Assembly: GCA_026261815.1 (NCBI GenBank)
Contig: JAMPIT010000884.1
Coordinates: forward strand, 13,343,001-13,407,000
Length of the DNA stretch: 64,000 nt
Direction: 5' to 3'
Origin: Monarcha castaneiventris obscurior
Taxonomy: Eukaryota > Chordata > Aves > Passeriformes > Monarchidae
Shown here piece by piece: positions 38,556 to 52,200 of this stretch. The notes under the pieces were generated by a model. It did not search any database, was not told the origin of the DNA, and worked only from the letters and a program-made list of their open reading frames with translations. The position numbers and the translations under genes were made by a program. Position 1 is the stretch's first letter, and every line of letters begins with the position of its first letter.

Positions 38556-40628
38556 TTCAGGCCTAATGCTATAGACAGCATCTGCTTATGTCAACTCTGA
38601 AAACACCCAGGAGTAGAATAAAATACAGTCACTGTTATTCTGCCCAGTTGTACAGACTGTGATAGGCGTTTCAGCTACTTAACAAAGAAGTCTGCATTAA
38701 ATAAAAAAAATTTAAAAAAAAAATGCAAATTTTTCCAATTGGAATAAAAACAAAACACATAAACCAACTCATCATACTTCTTGTTGTAATTGTTAATTGA
38801 TGCACGACTACAACACAAAGCTTGGTGCTCCAGACATTTAGGGCAGAGAGACAATGGGCATGCACAACTCTGACCACTTTGGAAGTAGTGGATATTCAGG
38901 ACCACTCAGAAATAGGCCAAGAAGCTTAAAATTAAAAGAATAATCAGTCTATTAGGATGAATTTCATGAATTTCAGTCTATAGGAGGAATTTCAAGACTG
39001 GAAAATGGAATTATACAACTTGTATTAACTTTTAATCCCTGAAACCTGTCATCACCTAGAGGGAAGTGATTTTATAAAATGTTACTGTACGTTGGCTGAG
39101 AATTTCATCAACCTCTGACATAAATGCTGGGGCTTTGTGACAGTAGCTTCATTTTTTTTTTATTTGATTCATAAACAGGCTGTGACTATAAAAAGAGAGA
39201 CGTGCCCCAACTGTCTTCCAACACACAGTTGTCAGCAAAGCTCAGAGCAAAATACAGCCTATAAAACAAAAGAGAAAACCCAGAGTAAGCATGTAGTAAA
39301 AACATATTCCCAGTACTACAAACACTACCTTTCAGACATTTCAGAATTGTTTATAAAACATTGCAACATGTTCTTCTTTGCTATGCAACATTCTACCCTG
39401 AGTAAGATAGTTCTCATCTAGATTTCCAGGTACTTGAACACGGCTGTTATCCACGTTTTACAAGTGAGAGAGCCATGACAGCAGACACCTGCCTCAGTGT
39501 CTCACAGCAGAGCAGTAGCACAACTTGAAAATTGTTTCAGATCTCTTGATTTCCAGAGATGCCTCACTGAATTTGACACTTTGGGAAAATAAGATCCTTG
39601 AAAATGAATTTAGAAAGCTTAGAATGTTTAACATAATTAATTTCTTGAAAAATGGCCATATCAAAGTTTCCCAAAGTTGCCTTGAATGCTGTTCTTACAG
39701 CATGTAAATTTAAGAAAAGACCCAGAAGATCCCTACTGAACAGAAGGTGAAGGAAAAAAGAAAAACTGTGATAGCCCATGGGAATATAGAAAGCAAGAAA
39801 ACAAAGTATAACAGCTGAGACAAATCAACAGCATACAGTGTTCAGGGCTAAAATCATATTTTTCTGACAGCTTCGTTGTAGCCTCTGAGTCACGGCTGCT
39901 TCTTTAATTCTCCAAAAGAATATCTTTCCAAGACTTCAGTCATACTGTACAGGAATATGCTTGATATCTGTCTTTGCTGGAAGAATGCCTTTCTTTGGGG
40001 GTGCTTAACCTAGGTTGGTTACCTCAATCTACAGCAGTGAAATCTGTCATCTAAACTGAACTCTCAGTAGAAATCCAAGCCTGTGGGAGAATCTGAGCTT
40101 GAATCCATCTGTTTACATAGGTAAAAACCCAATAAACTTCTTTCACTTCTTAATCCAGGTTAACTATGCTTAATTTAGCTGTGGGACAAATACACCACTG
40201 GTATAAAGAACAGTAAGCAGTCATTTGGTATGTCATTGTGAACCAATGAGACCAACTCAGGACCATTTTGATTTACGTGCAAGAGCATCAAGGTAAAACC
40301 AGGCCTTGTTACTGCTGGAGCAGCGATTATTTCAGTTTTCCAGTTTGTTTTAATGTCTGTGCCTGAGGCCTGTTTTGGCTAATTCAGAAGCTTGTTTCAG
40401 AGGAAAAACTTCATCTCCGTGGCTGATTTGTTGGGGAATTGCATATGCATCCTCAGAAAAAAAAGGTACTAGAGACTGGTGCCTGTAGATAGTAAAATCT
40501 ATAGATTATATCCCTGAATTATTCACACTAGCTACCAGGGCCATTTTTCCACACCTTTTATACAACCAGAGCAATGTTGTCTAATCTGGGTGAAAAAACA
40601 GTCTCTGTTGATTGGTTTCATCTTGGCT
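38556..40628. other. Unique stretch between two CR1 copies
   Basis: No gene is supported. A-rich runs lie near 38,702-38,721 and there is a possible ancient SINE at 39,445-39,530. Open frames are below 95 codons without splice support. Confidence 0.5.
39445..39530 (+). mobile_element. Possible ancient MIR-like SINE fragment
   Basis: The order of words here (CACGTTTTACAAGTGAGAGA, then CCTCAGTGTCTCACAGCAGA, then GCAGTAGCACAACTTGAAAA) resembles the MIR consensus: a TTTTACA-GATGAGG block, then a TCACACAGC block, then GTGGCAGAGCTGGGA. It is highly diverged and the middle is poorly conserved. The resemblance is judged by eye. Confidence 0.3.
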
Positions 40629-40780
40629 AATCCCTGGAAGTGTTCAAGATCAGGCAGGATGGGCCCCTGAGCACCCTGGTCTAGTGGAAGCTGTCCCTGT
40701 CCAAGGCAGGTGAGTTGGAATGAGATGGTCTTTAAAGTCCCTTCCCACCCCAAGCCATTCCATGAATTTATGATTCCATG
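40629..40780 (+). mobile_element. CR1 LINE, 3'-end fragment
   Basis: The last 150 bases of a plus-strand CR1: ATCCCTGGAAGTGTTCAAGA, GGCAGGATGGGCCCCTGAGC, ACCCTGGTCTAGTGGAAGCT, GTCCCTGTCCAAGGCAGG, GAGATGGTCTTTAAAGTCCC, TTCCCACCCCAAGCCATTCC, then the terminal ATTTATGATTCCATG. It is non-coding, same orientation as the copy at 38.2 kb and about 2.1 kb downstream of it. Confidence 0.93.
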
Positions 40781-41599
40781 TCAAGTTTACAGAAACCATC
40801 ACTTTAAAGAAAGTGATCACTTGTAGGGATGGAATAAGAAGCCAAGTACAACTAAAACTTTTTTTTGCAATATATGATCCATTGTGGCCTGGAGAAAATT
40901 GAAGAAAATCAAGTTTAAAGAGCAAAAGCATTACTTTTTTTTTTTTTCTTTTTTCCAAGATATTTATGCTGGAAGGCCAGCAGCAAGTCACAGAACACTC
41001 ATTTTTAATAACTGCAGTACACCTAGGAATTTCAGTTATGCTGAGTGGTTTGTTGTGAGCAAATTGGTAACACAGCCTATTATTAAGATTGCATAATACT
41101 TCCGATTTATATGTTCTTGTTTGAAGTCCAGGAAACTCATAAAAAGCTGAAGCCATTAAGACTCAAGTTCTCCACACTCAGGGTATGCCTCGGGCTGAAT
41201 TTATTTGGACATTTTCAGCCAAAATGATTTGGTCATCCCTAAGCACAAAGTCAGTGAAATATATGCTGTTACTTGACTCCCTCCAGCCCCCATCTGTTTA
41301 AATAAAAAAAAAGTGGCACTCTCAGGTAATTTTAGTGTTTTGAAGCATTCACAACATTTTGAAGCACTGAGACTGACAATGGGAAAGAAGAGGTCTTCCC
41401 ATGTTAAGTAGGCACAGTGTGTCATCTCCTTGAACTGCACTCTAATTCAAGCCACCTTAAAACCACTTGAAAAACCAGTTTGTACACCCTCAGCAAAATT
41501 TCCTTCAGTGTTGCAGTGAAAGCTCCCTCAAGGATGTTGACACTGAGCACATGGCATTTCCAGCATTTCCAGCTGCTGGAGGATGGGCACCTGGGGTGG
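40781..41599. other. Unique stretch, no supportable gene
   Basis: It contains a T-rich run at about 40,935-40,956. Minus-strand frames of 168 and 170 codons overlap here and further right. They run through repeats and T-rich sequence without splice or start context and are judged chance. Confidence 0.5.
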
Positions 41600-41733
41600 G
41601 CTGGTCCTGGCTGGATGCCAGGTGCCCACCAAAGCTCTTCTGTCACTGCCCTCCTTAGCTGGACAGGGGAGAGAAAATACAATGAAAGGTCCATGGGTCG
41701 AGATAAGGACAGGGAGAGACAACTCACCAATGT
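41600..41733. mobile_element. Fragment of a retrovirus-derived repeat
   Basis: The words GGCTGGATGCCAGGTGCCCA, CTTAGCTGGACAGGGGAGAG, AAAATACAATGAAAGGTCCA, TGGGTCGAGATAAGGACAGG and GAGAGACAACTCACCAAT match a high-copy songbird repeat that I associate with endogenous retrovirus (ERVL-type) sequence. The match stops abruptly after CTCACCAAT, so this is a truncated or degraded piece. Element orientation and exact family are uncertain. The assignment is from memory and not searched. Confidence 0.45.
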
Positions 41734-44700
41734 TCTCCATTCCCCCACCTTCCAGTCCTGTGAGGAAGTATAAATTTCAAATGAATGCAATGTAGTGCAA
41801 AAAAAAAAAAAAAAAAGACCAAACATTTCAGGGCAGGAAAAAAGAAGTTTGGTAGAAAAGGACGGGACGAAGGGGTGAAAAGGCACCAGGGCTGGCCAAG
41901 GAGACCATGCTTTCCATAGGGCTGAGTAGACCACTGAGGAGAAAGAATTTCTGATGTTTCAATAATCCCTCAGTCCGAGAGCCAGGGAAAAACCAGTGCT
42001 TCTGAAACACTGAACAGTTTGTGCTGTGGAAAGAGCATCTGCTTTCTGAAATGAAACGTTGTTGAGTTTTGGATGGGTGACTAATGCAGGTTTTGGGTGC
42101 TAGAGAAAAAGGTGGAGAGAAGATGTGTCAGCTTGGATTTGAATGAAAAAATTCCTGAAGCTCAAGAAAATATTCATCTATTTGGAACAATATTTCTTAG
42201 CTGGGTCCAAATTAAAACAGAGTTGTACAGAAAAAATACCACAAGTGAAAGTTGACCAAAACCGGGATTTTAAGTCTATGTCCATCAACAACTGAGCAAT
42301 CATTAAAACATAAATTTTTGCAGTAGTCATCAATAGTGTGCTTTGGTTTTAGGATGTAAAATGCGTGATTCTGCAGAAATCCTAGCTGCAACTCACATGA
42401 GGACCTAGGCGCTGAAATGATAAAGTCCTGGTACAACAGCCAAGAGCCTGAAAAATTGCAGGCTTCACATTAAAAACAAGGGTGTAATTTCAACTCAGTG
42501 AAGCCATGGCCTTAATATTTTTTTTTGCATGTAAAATGGGGACTGCATCATCCCCTCACCTTGTGGGTTTGGTGTGAAGCTAGAAGAAAGCCTTTGCAGT
42601 GCTTCAAAATTCGGTGACAGGCACTGCCAAAAAAAAGCCAGGGGAGAAGTAATTAATTCTTTCTTCAGAGGTTTAGTAATGGGGTGCAAAAGGCCTCATG
42701 CCAAGCAATGGTGATTATCAAATTATTAAATGAAGGTTTTTAAATTAATGCCATCTATCTTGTTCACCAAATCAAGCAGGGATCCTGTCAGAAAAATACT
42801 ATGGGATCATAATTAAAACAGGCAAAGGAATTGAATTTAAACTGCGTAGGCAGGCATGTGCCGGCAGGAATTATTCCATTGGTTCCTAATTTTGCAGGCT
42901 TAAAAAGGTTGATTTTTTTTTAATATCTCACCGTTCGTATTTTAAAATCTGCAATGAAGAAATGGTTTAATGCACTGGATACAGTCTTTCGTGTTTGACT
43001 TAGCTATTTTAATTGACTGTGCAGACTCAAAGCTAGGACCTGCTGTAATAATGAGCACAGATTTGCAAAGAGTGCATATTCCCAGTTGTATACAACTGCT
43101 TACATCTCTTATAGATCACTCCAAAATGCCTGACTCTACACAGGTATTTTAACAAGGTCCACAGTCCTCCCATCTTGAAAAGGCACAGATTACAGCAATG
43201 GCTCTTAACTTCCACTGGGCTTTTTTAACTAAAGATGTCAAAGGAATTTCTGTTTATTCAATGAGCCTTTCCACTTCTTTTGACAGCCTTTTTTTTCCCC
43301 CCTGAGTTTAAAAACATGACTGACTGAAAGATGTTTGCATCTACCCCTAAAGGATGTCAAATTTTGTTAAAACTGCTTATGGACTGCTGTAAGGTTTTCA
43401 GGATTTAAAAAAAAAAATAAAAAAAAAAAATCAAACACCAAAAAAACAAGAGCCTACTAGAGCACAGAGCATTCACAAAGCATTCAGGAATTGCTTTACC
43501 TGTGTATGTACCTCTGGATGTTAAGAAAGCATCTGTTTAACACTTTTTATAAACATCACAGTGAGAGACAGGGCTTGAAGAAAAGGAAATGGCAGCATCT
43601 AACTGTGGACGATTGGAAAGAACACAGTTAACCAAGACGGAATTTTCCCTGTACCCCAAGACTGACACACTTAAACTAAACTAAAACAAAACAAAACAAA
43701 AAAAAAATGCAATGAGATGCTTATATTTCCAGAAACAGACAGGACTTTAGGGTTTTCCTATCACCCTAAACACTGCAACTCTAGCAAGTAAGTTTTCTGT
43801 GGCAGAAATTCAGTATAAGTTTTAGAACAGCCTCTCTTAAAAATGCAAAAGGAAATAACTTGTATATTTGCTTTGACAGATTTTTTAGATTAAATCCAAG
43901 AAAGTGAGTAATAGGACACATTCCCTACTGTTAGAGAAAGCCATAATTTTAACCAGGTCCTTAACCAGACTTCAATGAATCCATTTTTTTATTGTCCATC
44001 TCTCCAAACTAGACATAAGGATGGCTCCTGACTTCTGCTTTAAAAGCAAACTTCTTCCACCAAAAAAACCTCTACAAACAGGAAAATAAACAGAAACCTG
44101 AACAAATAAATCTGATGATACTCACTGTCTTTATACAATGAAAACAGCAGTTTTTTTTACATTGTCTCATTTCAATAAGATTATTAGAGAGTAAATTTAA
44201 ATAAATACCTCAAGATTTGGAAGATGTTTCTAACCCAAGCAGAAATGGAGCTCAAGCTGTTCAGTATCAAAGGAGCATGAAGTCAGCACAAAGCCATGGA
44301 AAGAATCAGATTTGCAGCCACAAAGCTTACCACAGGTGCTAGGAACTCACTCATTTACACAGGAGTATTTTTGCATTGTGTAGCTGGTAATTTGACAGTT
44401 TTTTCACAAAACACAGCCATTTGTTTTATCTCCATAATGGAAGGTGAGATGTCTGTTCAATTCATTAATTCAGGCCAATTCCCTTCTGGCTCTATTTATC
44501 AAGAACGTAGTTTTTAGTGGTTTTTTCTTAATGTAAGAGGAAGACAGGCAAAATATTGTCCCTCAGTCATGTGTCAGATCAGAACAGCAGGAAGAGGAAC
44601 TTGTCTATAAGTCTTTCAAATCCTATTCAGATTTTGGACATTTTGTTCAGATACTGATAGAAGTCTGTTATTTGTGTCTAAATTTAAAAAATAAAAGACC

Positions 44701-45699
44701 AAAAAAAGATGGGATACACCACACCCAATGGAAACTGAACCTGGGATTTTCTTCTGTTAGTTCTTCTGTGCAAGACAAATCAAGCTAAAATAATAAACAA
44801 CTTTTAAAGTTAAGCCTTGTAGATCATCAGAGTGGAATGCAAGGGGTTTGAATATTGCTTCATCAAAGTAGATGAAGGACTGACCTGTTTCAAACATATC
44901 TTTGTGCCTGTTTTGAATGGGACAGAGTTCATTTCCTTCACAGTATTAGGTATGAGGCTGCGTTTTGGATTTGTGCTCAAAACAATGTTGCTATATAGAG
45001 CTACTTTTGCTATTGCTGAGCAGGGCTTGCACAAAGCCAAGGCCTTTTCTGCAACGTAAATTATGGCAAAGAAAAAATTCATCTGCAGAATTACTATCCT
45101 GTAAATTACAATATTTCTTCATCCTGGGCTTCATAATTGGTTTCATTTACAGTAATTTGCCTTCAATATTACATTATGGAAGAGAATGCCGTTGCTCACC
45201 TGTTTGTTCTGCAGAAATACCCTCCCATTTGCAAAATTTCAAATTCTTTCAGCTTTCAGGAACCTGATCCTAATAATAAAAGAAAGGGTAAATGGGATCT
45301 CCAGACTATCAGCTCCTGAGTAGCAAACACTACATGCACGTCATCTTAAGTCCTGGGCATTTCAGTTTGTTGTTTCCCAAAGTATCCTTGGAACAGTCTG
45401 TGAGCAGGGCACAGCACTGGCATTCACTGAATCTACCCAGGGTGCAAATTGCAACAACAAATTCAAGTACAGTAAGAGCCTATAAGACAAGAAACCTCTT
45501 AGCACTGATTTAGACCAGTTCAGTACTTATTATTTGCTTCCTTGTTTACACTTAAGTATTTACACCTGAGCTGAGAAAATAGTGAAAAAGATCAAGAAAA
45601 GGCCTCTAGCACAAGAATTTAAGACAAATTTGGCCAGAAATATTGGCAGACAGAGCAGCTTGGGGTTTTTTTTTTTTAAGAGTTCAAGAAGTTATTCAG
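41734..45699. other. Unique stretch with A-rich simple repeats
   Basis: No gene is supported. Homopolymer or simple tracts include an 18-base A run at 41,799-41,816, A-rich tracts at 43,408-43,450 and an AAAAC repeat near 43,681-43,706. Open frames are up to 100 codons and unsupported. Confidence 0.5.
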
Positions 45700-46271
45700 T
45701 GTGCTAGTTTGAGAACAAACCAGTGGGAGGCACTAAGTCAGAATAACAATTTAATAGGGAAATCAAAAAAACAAAGGTAGACAAACAGTGGGTCAAACTG
45801 ACAGAGTCAGAATACAACCTGATACCCTGTTGGTCAGGGTGGCGGTAGCAGTCCAATACAACAGTGGCTGCAGTCCTGCTGAAAGGATGGCTTCTGTCAA
45901 AGCAGTGGTCCAGTAGAAGGGTCTGCTCTTCCTCAGAAGGTCCGGTGGTGGCTATGCAGCTCCTGTCCTCTGGGGATCCAGTGGAAAGGGGTGTCTGTGA
46001 TGTTAAGAAACCCAGATTTTATCTAGGATGGAATGCTTGGTTCCTCCCTCTAGGCGGAGCATCTCACAATGGGATGATGAATTGTGAGGCCAGGTGTTGA
46101 TGGGCTCATTAACAGAAGATAGTCCGGAGGGAGTTATCTCTGAGTCACGGGCAGAACATTAATGGGCCATTAACAGAACAATAGTCTGGAGGGAGGAGGC
46201 AAGGAAATACTGCCCCACCTAGTTTCAACAGCTCATGAGGATGGTAATAGAATACACTGCAACCCAGGACA
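45700..46271 (-). mobile_element. Solo LTR of an endogenous retrovirus, 572 bp
   Basis: On the minus strand the element starts TGTCCTGGGTTGCAGTG and ends CTCAAACTAGCACA, giving TG...CA ends with a partial inverted repeat (TGTCCTGG against TGTGCTAG). The immediate flanks are TTCAG and CCCAG, a 5-base duplication differing by two C/T transitions; five bases is typical of ERVL-class insertion. A TATA-like TAGATAAAAT lies at 46,016-46,025 and an ATTAAA polyadenylation signal at 45,750-45,755, both on minus in the expected order. A 62-bp internal duplication occupies 46,098-46,195. There is no internal retroviral sequence, so it is a recombination-derived solo LTR. The family resembles songbird LTRs. 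Confidence 0.85.
46098..46195 (-). repeat. 62-bp-period duplication within the LTR
   Basis: The segment with GGGCTCATTAACAGAAGATA and AGTCCGGAGGGAG is repeated 62 bases on as GGGCCATTAACAGAACAATA and AGTCTGGAGGGAG. It lies between the 5' end and the TATA-like box in element orientation, which is the U3 enhancer position in retroviral LTRs. Confidence 0.75.
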
Positions 46272-49200
46272 CCCAGCAATATTTAAGTTTAATATAACTC
46301 CCTTGCAGTATGATAACCGGTTTCATAAGCAATGAATGAAAATTTTTATCAGGTCTACTGCAAATAAATTCACCACATTTTTTTATATAAACTTGTCAAA
46401 TTATTTCTTTCCACATACACTGCACACCTGGGATTTTATTAAACAATGTCAAAGATGAGATTTTTGATGTTTTCTCCTCACAAATTTTGTTCTAATGGTA
46501 TTCTAACACGCAAATGTGACTGTGCAGATTCCACACACAGTAAGAAAAAAATTATATATATTCATTATGCTGCTCTGATTGATTTTAATCTTTTCATTCT
46601 ATACTTAAAATTGTTCGGAAAAAAAAAAAACAAACAGTAGAAAAGTATCCATAATATAAAGTGGGTGGTGAAGAAGGGCCTTTCTGAAATATTTGAAATT
46701 ACCTAGTCACCTGAGTAGAACTCTCAACTTCTGTATCTTCTAATCTTTCTTGCTGTTATCCTGTTATCCTAGTCTATCATGTTTTCTATATGAAGCAAAC
46801 CTGGAGAGGAAAAAAAATGAGTTTTGGAGTTTGATTTCAGGTGGAAAGAATAAATTTTATAAATGTGGGGAAGATTGTGTACTGTGCGGGAAATTAAAGA
46901 ACATCTTCAGATAGTTTCACGGGATTTTATCTTGATAGTAAAACAATCATTTTATTATCAACCTCACTTCAAGACCGTGTTCCTTCCTAAGCTACAGTTC
47001 TTCAAAGGGTAATAGATGTATCTGCGTGAATGAACTTTGCAAGACCGAACCTTCAGCCCCCCAAACTTGATAACACAACTCTGAATGATTTTGCACATGG
47101 GAATAGTCCTCTCAATCTCATCTCAGCACTATGAAACAGACTGCAGAGGAAAAAGTCCGATGGAGTCATCCTAGAAGCTATTTAAATACAAAAGTCTATT
47201 CAGATCAATGCATTGATTTGCAATCTGGGAAATGCCATGAGTTGACCTTCTACATAAACTCCTGAGGAGTTTCAATATGCCTTTGTTTATTCAATTAATT
47301 TATGAAAGTATAGAATCTTTATTTTTTATGGAAGAATAATTCCCCCTCCTTAGTCCCAGATGTTTTCCTGGATGTAATTTCAATGTTGTGTGTCTTATTG
47401 AGTGCTTTTGATTAAATTTGTAATGCATTTAAAGTATCAGTATGTTCAATCAAGTGTAAAGAGACATGTGCAAATGAAGTGATTCATGCAATGGGAATTC
47501 AATCTTACACTGCCTTGTCACCTATTCTTTCAGGAATGAATTTCATTTACAGCTAAAGTTTCCATCACACATCACCAGCCATGCAAACAGACTAGAGAAC
47601 ACATTGTACACTCATTGAATGTGGATATGGATTGCAGAAAATCTATTATATATTTTTTAAACAAACATCTTTGGTTTTGTGGTTGAGCCACAGCTACTCC
47701 TTCCACTTGAAAAGTAAGAAACTAGTACTTCAAGGATTTTGCAGAAATACTGTAATTAAAATTTGTAAAGCTCCCTTAAAAAGAGAACTAATTTGGCAGC
47801 AGACTCAAGGTCTGTCAGAAGCCCTTTTTTTCCAAAGCATCTTCACACCAACACTCAAGTAAATTTTAGAAGAGGAAAAGCCTCTGTTAAATTGAGGGCT
47901 GGGATAAAACAGTGAGCCAAACCCTAAGCTTTCCTAAGTTAGGGCAACAGAACAAGGCTGATGTCAGTGAAATAGAGCTAAAATATTCTGAGTGAAGATG
48001 TAATTCAGCATCTAGGGAAAACAAGCTACAATGGCATGGACACAAATAGTAAGAATAGTTCCCTATAGATCTTTGTGCTTTATTTCAGTTTGCCTTCTTC
48101 TCCATCAGTGTCTCTTACTGAATTAAAATAACTTCCTGCATTCAATTTTGTTTCTTAATGTGATGTGCTTGCCCTATGTATACAAAAGATTTACAAGGGT
48201 TAGGGCAAGATAAAACCTCTGTACAACTAACCTAGCTCTGGTACAATGACATTCCAAAACAAGCACTGCAGCCAAAATGCAGCCCAAGCAGGGCAAGGAT
48301 GCACGTGCGTGTGCTTTAGGTTGTAGCACAATGTCGTGTGCGTCCCTGCACCTTTGGGCTGGAATATCAAGGAGAAGCCATGTACTCGAGGTGTCAGAAC
48401 AGCCCTCTCTGTAAAGCCAGTGCTGCCTACAAAGATTCAGGTCAGCTTCTGGAAGCGTCTGCAGCTCTGTGCTTCCTCACTGGCTGTGCAGGGCCAGCCC
48501 TGCGGCCCGGAGCTTCCCTTCGGAGACTGTCAAGGCTGACAGAGTGGATTTTGTGGTCAGGCCATCTGGCCACTAGAATGACATAATCTGCCCTCTTCAT
48601 GCAGTCAGTCAGGAAGCATGAATCTCGCTCTTGCTCTGGGGAGAAGAGAGGGCAGGATAAGGAACTGGGATGAAAGACCAGGTGGTTGACTAACTTAAAT
48701 GAACACTGACACATCCAAGCTGTCCCCGGCTCCATCTCTTCTCAGATTTATTTACGCATTCTATCTTCATCACAGGTAGCATGGGGAAAGAAACACAATG
48801 CTGATAACATAAGGCCAGGAAACAAACAAACATTTGCACATCATCACAAAGCTGGAGGCATTAAATGACGTTTGCAGTGATCTTTGGTGCTGCTTGTAGG
48901 GTTAATTAGTAACAGGAACAAGCCCAAGTTACTAAAACCTCATCACACTTTTAATGCATCTTTTAGGTTGATAGGAGCTAAGTTACACAAATAATCTTGA
49001 TATTTGTGATCGTTCATGAAACAGCCATTTTGATAATAGCTAGAAGTGCTTGCACTTAGCTCCATTACTGCATTACTAAATTAATTTTTTGCAGTCCGCT
49101 TCCTAAGTAAAAATTTAACACAAACTTTCCTTAGTTATGACATTTCTATATTTTAGTTAGATTGAACTATGTTTCCTGTCCTGAAATAAGGGTTATCATA

Positions 49201-52200
49201 AAAAGGCACCATTGGGCAGGACAAAGGCTCCCAAAATAATCAAGCTGACAGTGATTTTATGTTTTCTTTTGTTATTATTGTGACTGCAGTTGCTTGATCA
49301 CAAGCTTTTCCTCTTCTCAAACCAAAATTCTCCTAGTCTTAATAAGGTCACAAGAATGTATTTATAACCTCAGATTCTATTGTCTCTGAAATGTTTATGT
49401 AGATGCTTGTCCTTTTTAAAAATAAAAGTCTTTATGAGACAAACCTGTTCTGAATAAGTACAGGGGTAGCAGAACCCCAATGGTTAAAGTTACTAAAAAT
49501 CCATGGCAAGTGGAAGATCACTTGCTGTGGCAAATTTAAACCCAGAACAAAGACATGGCTACAAGATTCATGAGAAATTTTAAGACCTATTATGCCCATT
49601 CTTGAAAAATCAGCATAATTTAGTAATTTTAATGGTGTTCACTAGTATCTAGTATATATTCATACACTAATTGGTGTTTTTATCCTCAGCTTTACCTCTG
49701 GAAACCTAAAAGCAGGGCAAGGCAGGTAACATCCTACACCCTGTGGTTGTATGGTGAATTTCCTGCTCCCTGCTCTCTCTACCCGGTACCAGTAGCTGTC
49801 AGAGGACAAGCTCCAAAAGGAAAGTCACCAATAGCTGTATGAGCCCCCAAGGTATTTATTTCATCTGTGCATTGCTGCACAGCTTCTGATCACTTTTCCC
49901 ATCCCATTGTTTTACTGGCTTTCAGGATTTATTGTGATATTCATGACATTTGTTTTATCTTAAGGCCTGAACAATCGAGAGAACCAGCATTTCACAGCTT
50001 CAATTTCTTAAGGAAAGCCCATCACACCACAGAGCATGAGAATGGCTCAGAAAAAGGAAAGAAAAAACCCTATTTTCCAAGCCAATTTCACAATTTGAAC
50101 AGGAAGGGAGCAGGGAAGTTGGTCTTCATCTTTGAGATTTTTCTTAATCCACAGGCAAGAAACATATTTGTGTTACTGTTTGAAAGAAATACAGTTGCTC
50201 TTGGTATGAATAAACCCCTGCAGAGAAAGATGCTGTTTTCCACTGGATGAAAACTCTTCCCCCAGAACTCCTGGAAGTGGGAGGTGTGAAGATTACATAT
50301 GTGATCCTTATTTGCATCACAAAAGAAAGTTTAGATCTGAATGTCAGAATGCTTTATGGGACTTTAAGATAATTCCTGTTTATGAAAGTCAGATTTGCAT
50401 GGGCAATTTTGAATATTTCATTGGATTAATCATAACTTCAGATATGTGTAAGGCAAAATTAAGGAAGCATTAGAAAGCACAGTTGCTGTCAAAAAGAATC
50501 TACAGCAGTTCTTTGACTGCAATATATTTTCATCATTCATCCAGATTTAATTTCTTCAATGGCTTCTGGGTTAGAGAAGCAGCAAATTATTTCTGAGGGT
50601 TATGGCTCATGTCCTCAGAAAACACATGACATATTTCTGCTATATCACATGCCAAGAGAATGCATTCAGAGCTAGATGATAATGGAAGAAACACGTAGGA
50701 AAAAAACTTTACCTGGAGAGTTCAGAGGCTGAAAGGGAATAATCCATGAAATTCTCTTGAGCCAATTTCTTTGTTGATGGAAGAAAGGAAAAGCATGTCC
50801 ACCAACTGCAGCAGCACATACACCAGGGGAAAAAATAGTCTAACCAAAACAAGGCACTAATAAATAAATACAGTTAGCGCACAGGCCGCAGCACAGCTGC
50901 TGAAACAGAGAGCACTGTGCCCTTTCTCATGTCCTAGCAGACAAAAATATATAGCTCTGTTTTACACCACAGACATCCCTAACTAAATATGAAAACAGAG
51001 GGGAAAAGGTGAATAAATAGATTTAAAAGTATGTGCCTAGAGAGGCCTGGGGCTTTTATGTGTAGAGATTTATTTACAATCTTTTTTTTTTTTTTTACTA
51101 GATCTAGTAATGCCCTCACAGTCCATCCTCAAAAGAGTCAAAGACTTGAACACTTGCATGAAGGCAGCAAAAGAGAACAATATTGGTTACAAACTGTTTA
51201 ATGTAAATAAAGATGGATTTACTCCATTTCTTTCCGAAAGACTTGAATGAGAAACCTTCTCTGTCTCCTCACTTCAGGCGATTCAAAGGAAACCACAGGA
51301 AATTTGACCTCGTCCACTTCTTACTCCCAGACTGAGTCCCATGTTTCCAGCTTGGCACAGGGACTTCATTGCCTGAGACTTTGAGCTCTGGCAGCAGATT
51401 TCAAGGAGGGCCCAGTGCTCTCAGAAGACCCTCCTGAGTTTCCTCTCCCCGCCCCCACCCCACTCATCCTACTGAGGGTGCACTGAAGTCAACTTCATGC
51501 CTTCTTCTCTCTACCAACCTCTTATGGTACCCACTTTGTAGTCCTTTTACTTTTGTCTCTTAAAAACCCCAGGACTTTTATGTTAAAAAGTTATTCATGT
51601 GCCCCATATTCATGTGTCCCTTCAGGCAAATCTTTTCCTGGCTTGTTCAGAAAAAGCACTCTGGAAAATTTGTGACACAACCAGCAGTGCCTGTGCCCTT
51701 TCCTTAATCCTACATCCACTCCAAAGTTCTGCTGATTTAAACAGCAGAGCCTCGGGGTCATGACCCCTTTCCTTGTCCTAAAATAAGTTTTCAGAAGCTG
51801 CCCTTGTGCCTGAATTTTTTTGATAAGCCAAAAAGGGGTTCAAAAACTCCTGCAAATAGCTGTGTTCACTCAAAAAAAAAAAAAAATCTACCTCAAGGGA
51901 AGCGTTCTTCAGTGTCACTAATGACAGATTAACTGGAGAGCAAGGGAGCTGCAGGAAGGAGCTCTGACTTCTGACTGTGATTCTGTAATGAAAGCTCAGG
52001 CTCCTCAAAAAGAGACAGGCCACTACACCTATTTGTTTAGTACTGAGAATGTTGTGAACCTCTGTCACAGCTAAACAAAGTCTGGAATAAACTTTGCAAA
52101 GTAGCCCAGAGAAGAAGAGTGGTTCTTCCTTTATTTTGTCTTGAGAGATACTAATCTAATATTTAACAGATAGGAACACCACAGCCTGAGAATTTTTGGA

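Noticed and set aside
40650..41156. 168-codon minus-strand frame
   Set aside because: It includes antisense CR1 sequence and a T-rich run translated as poly-Lys. There is no coherent exon structure.
41422..41934. 170-codon minus-strand frame
   Set aside because: It runs across the retrovirus-derived fragment and an 18-base A run (poly-Phe), with no promoter or splice context.
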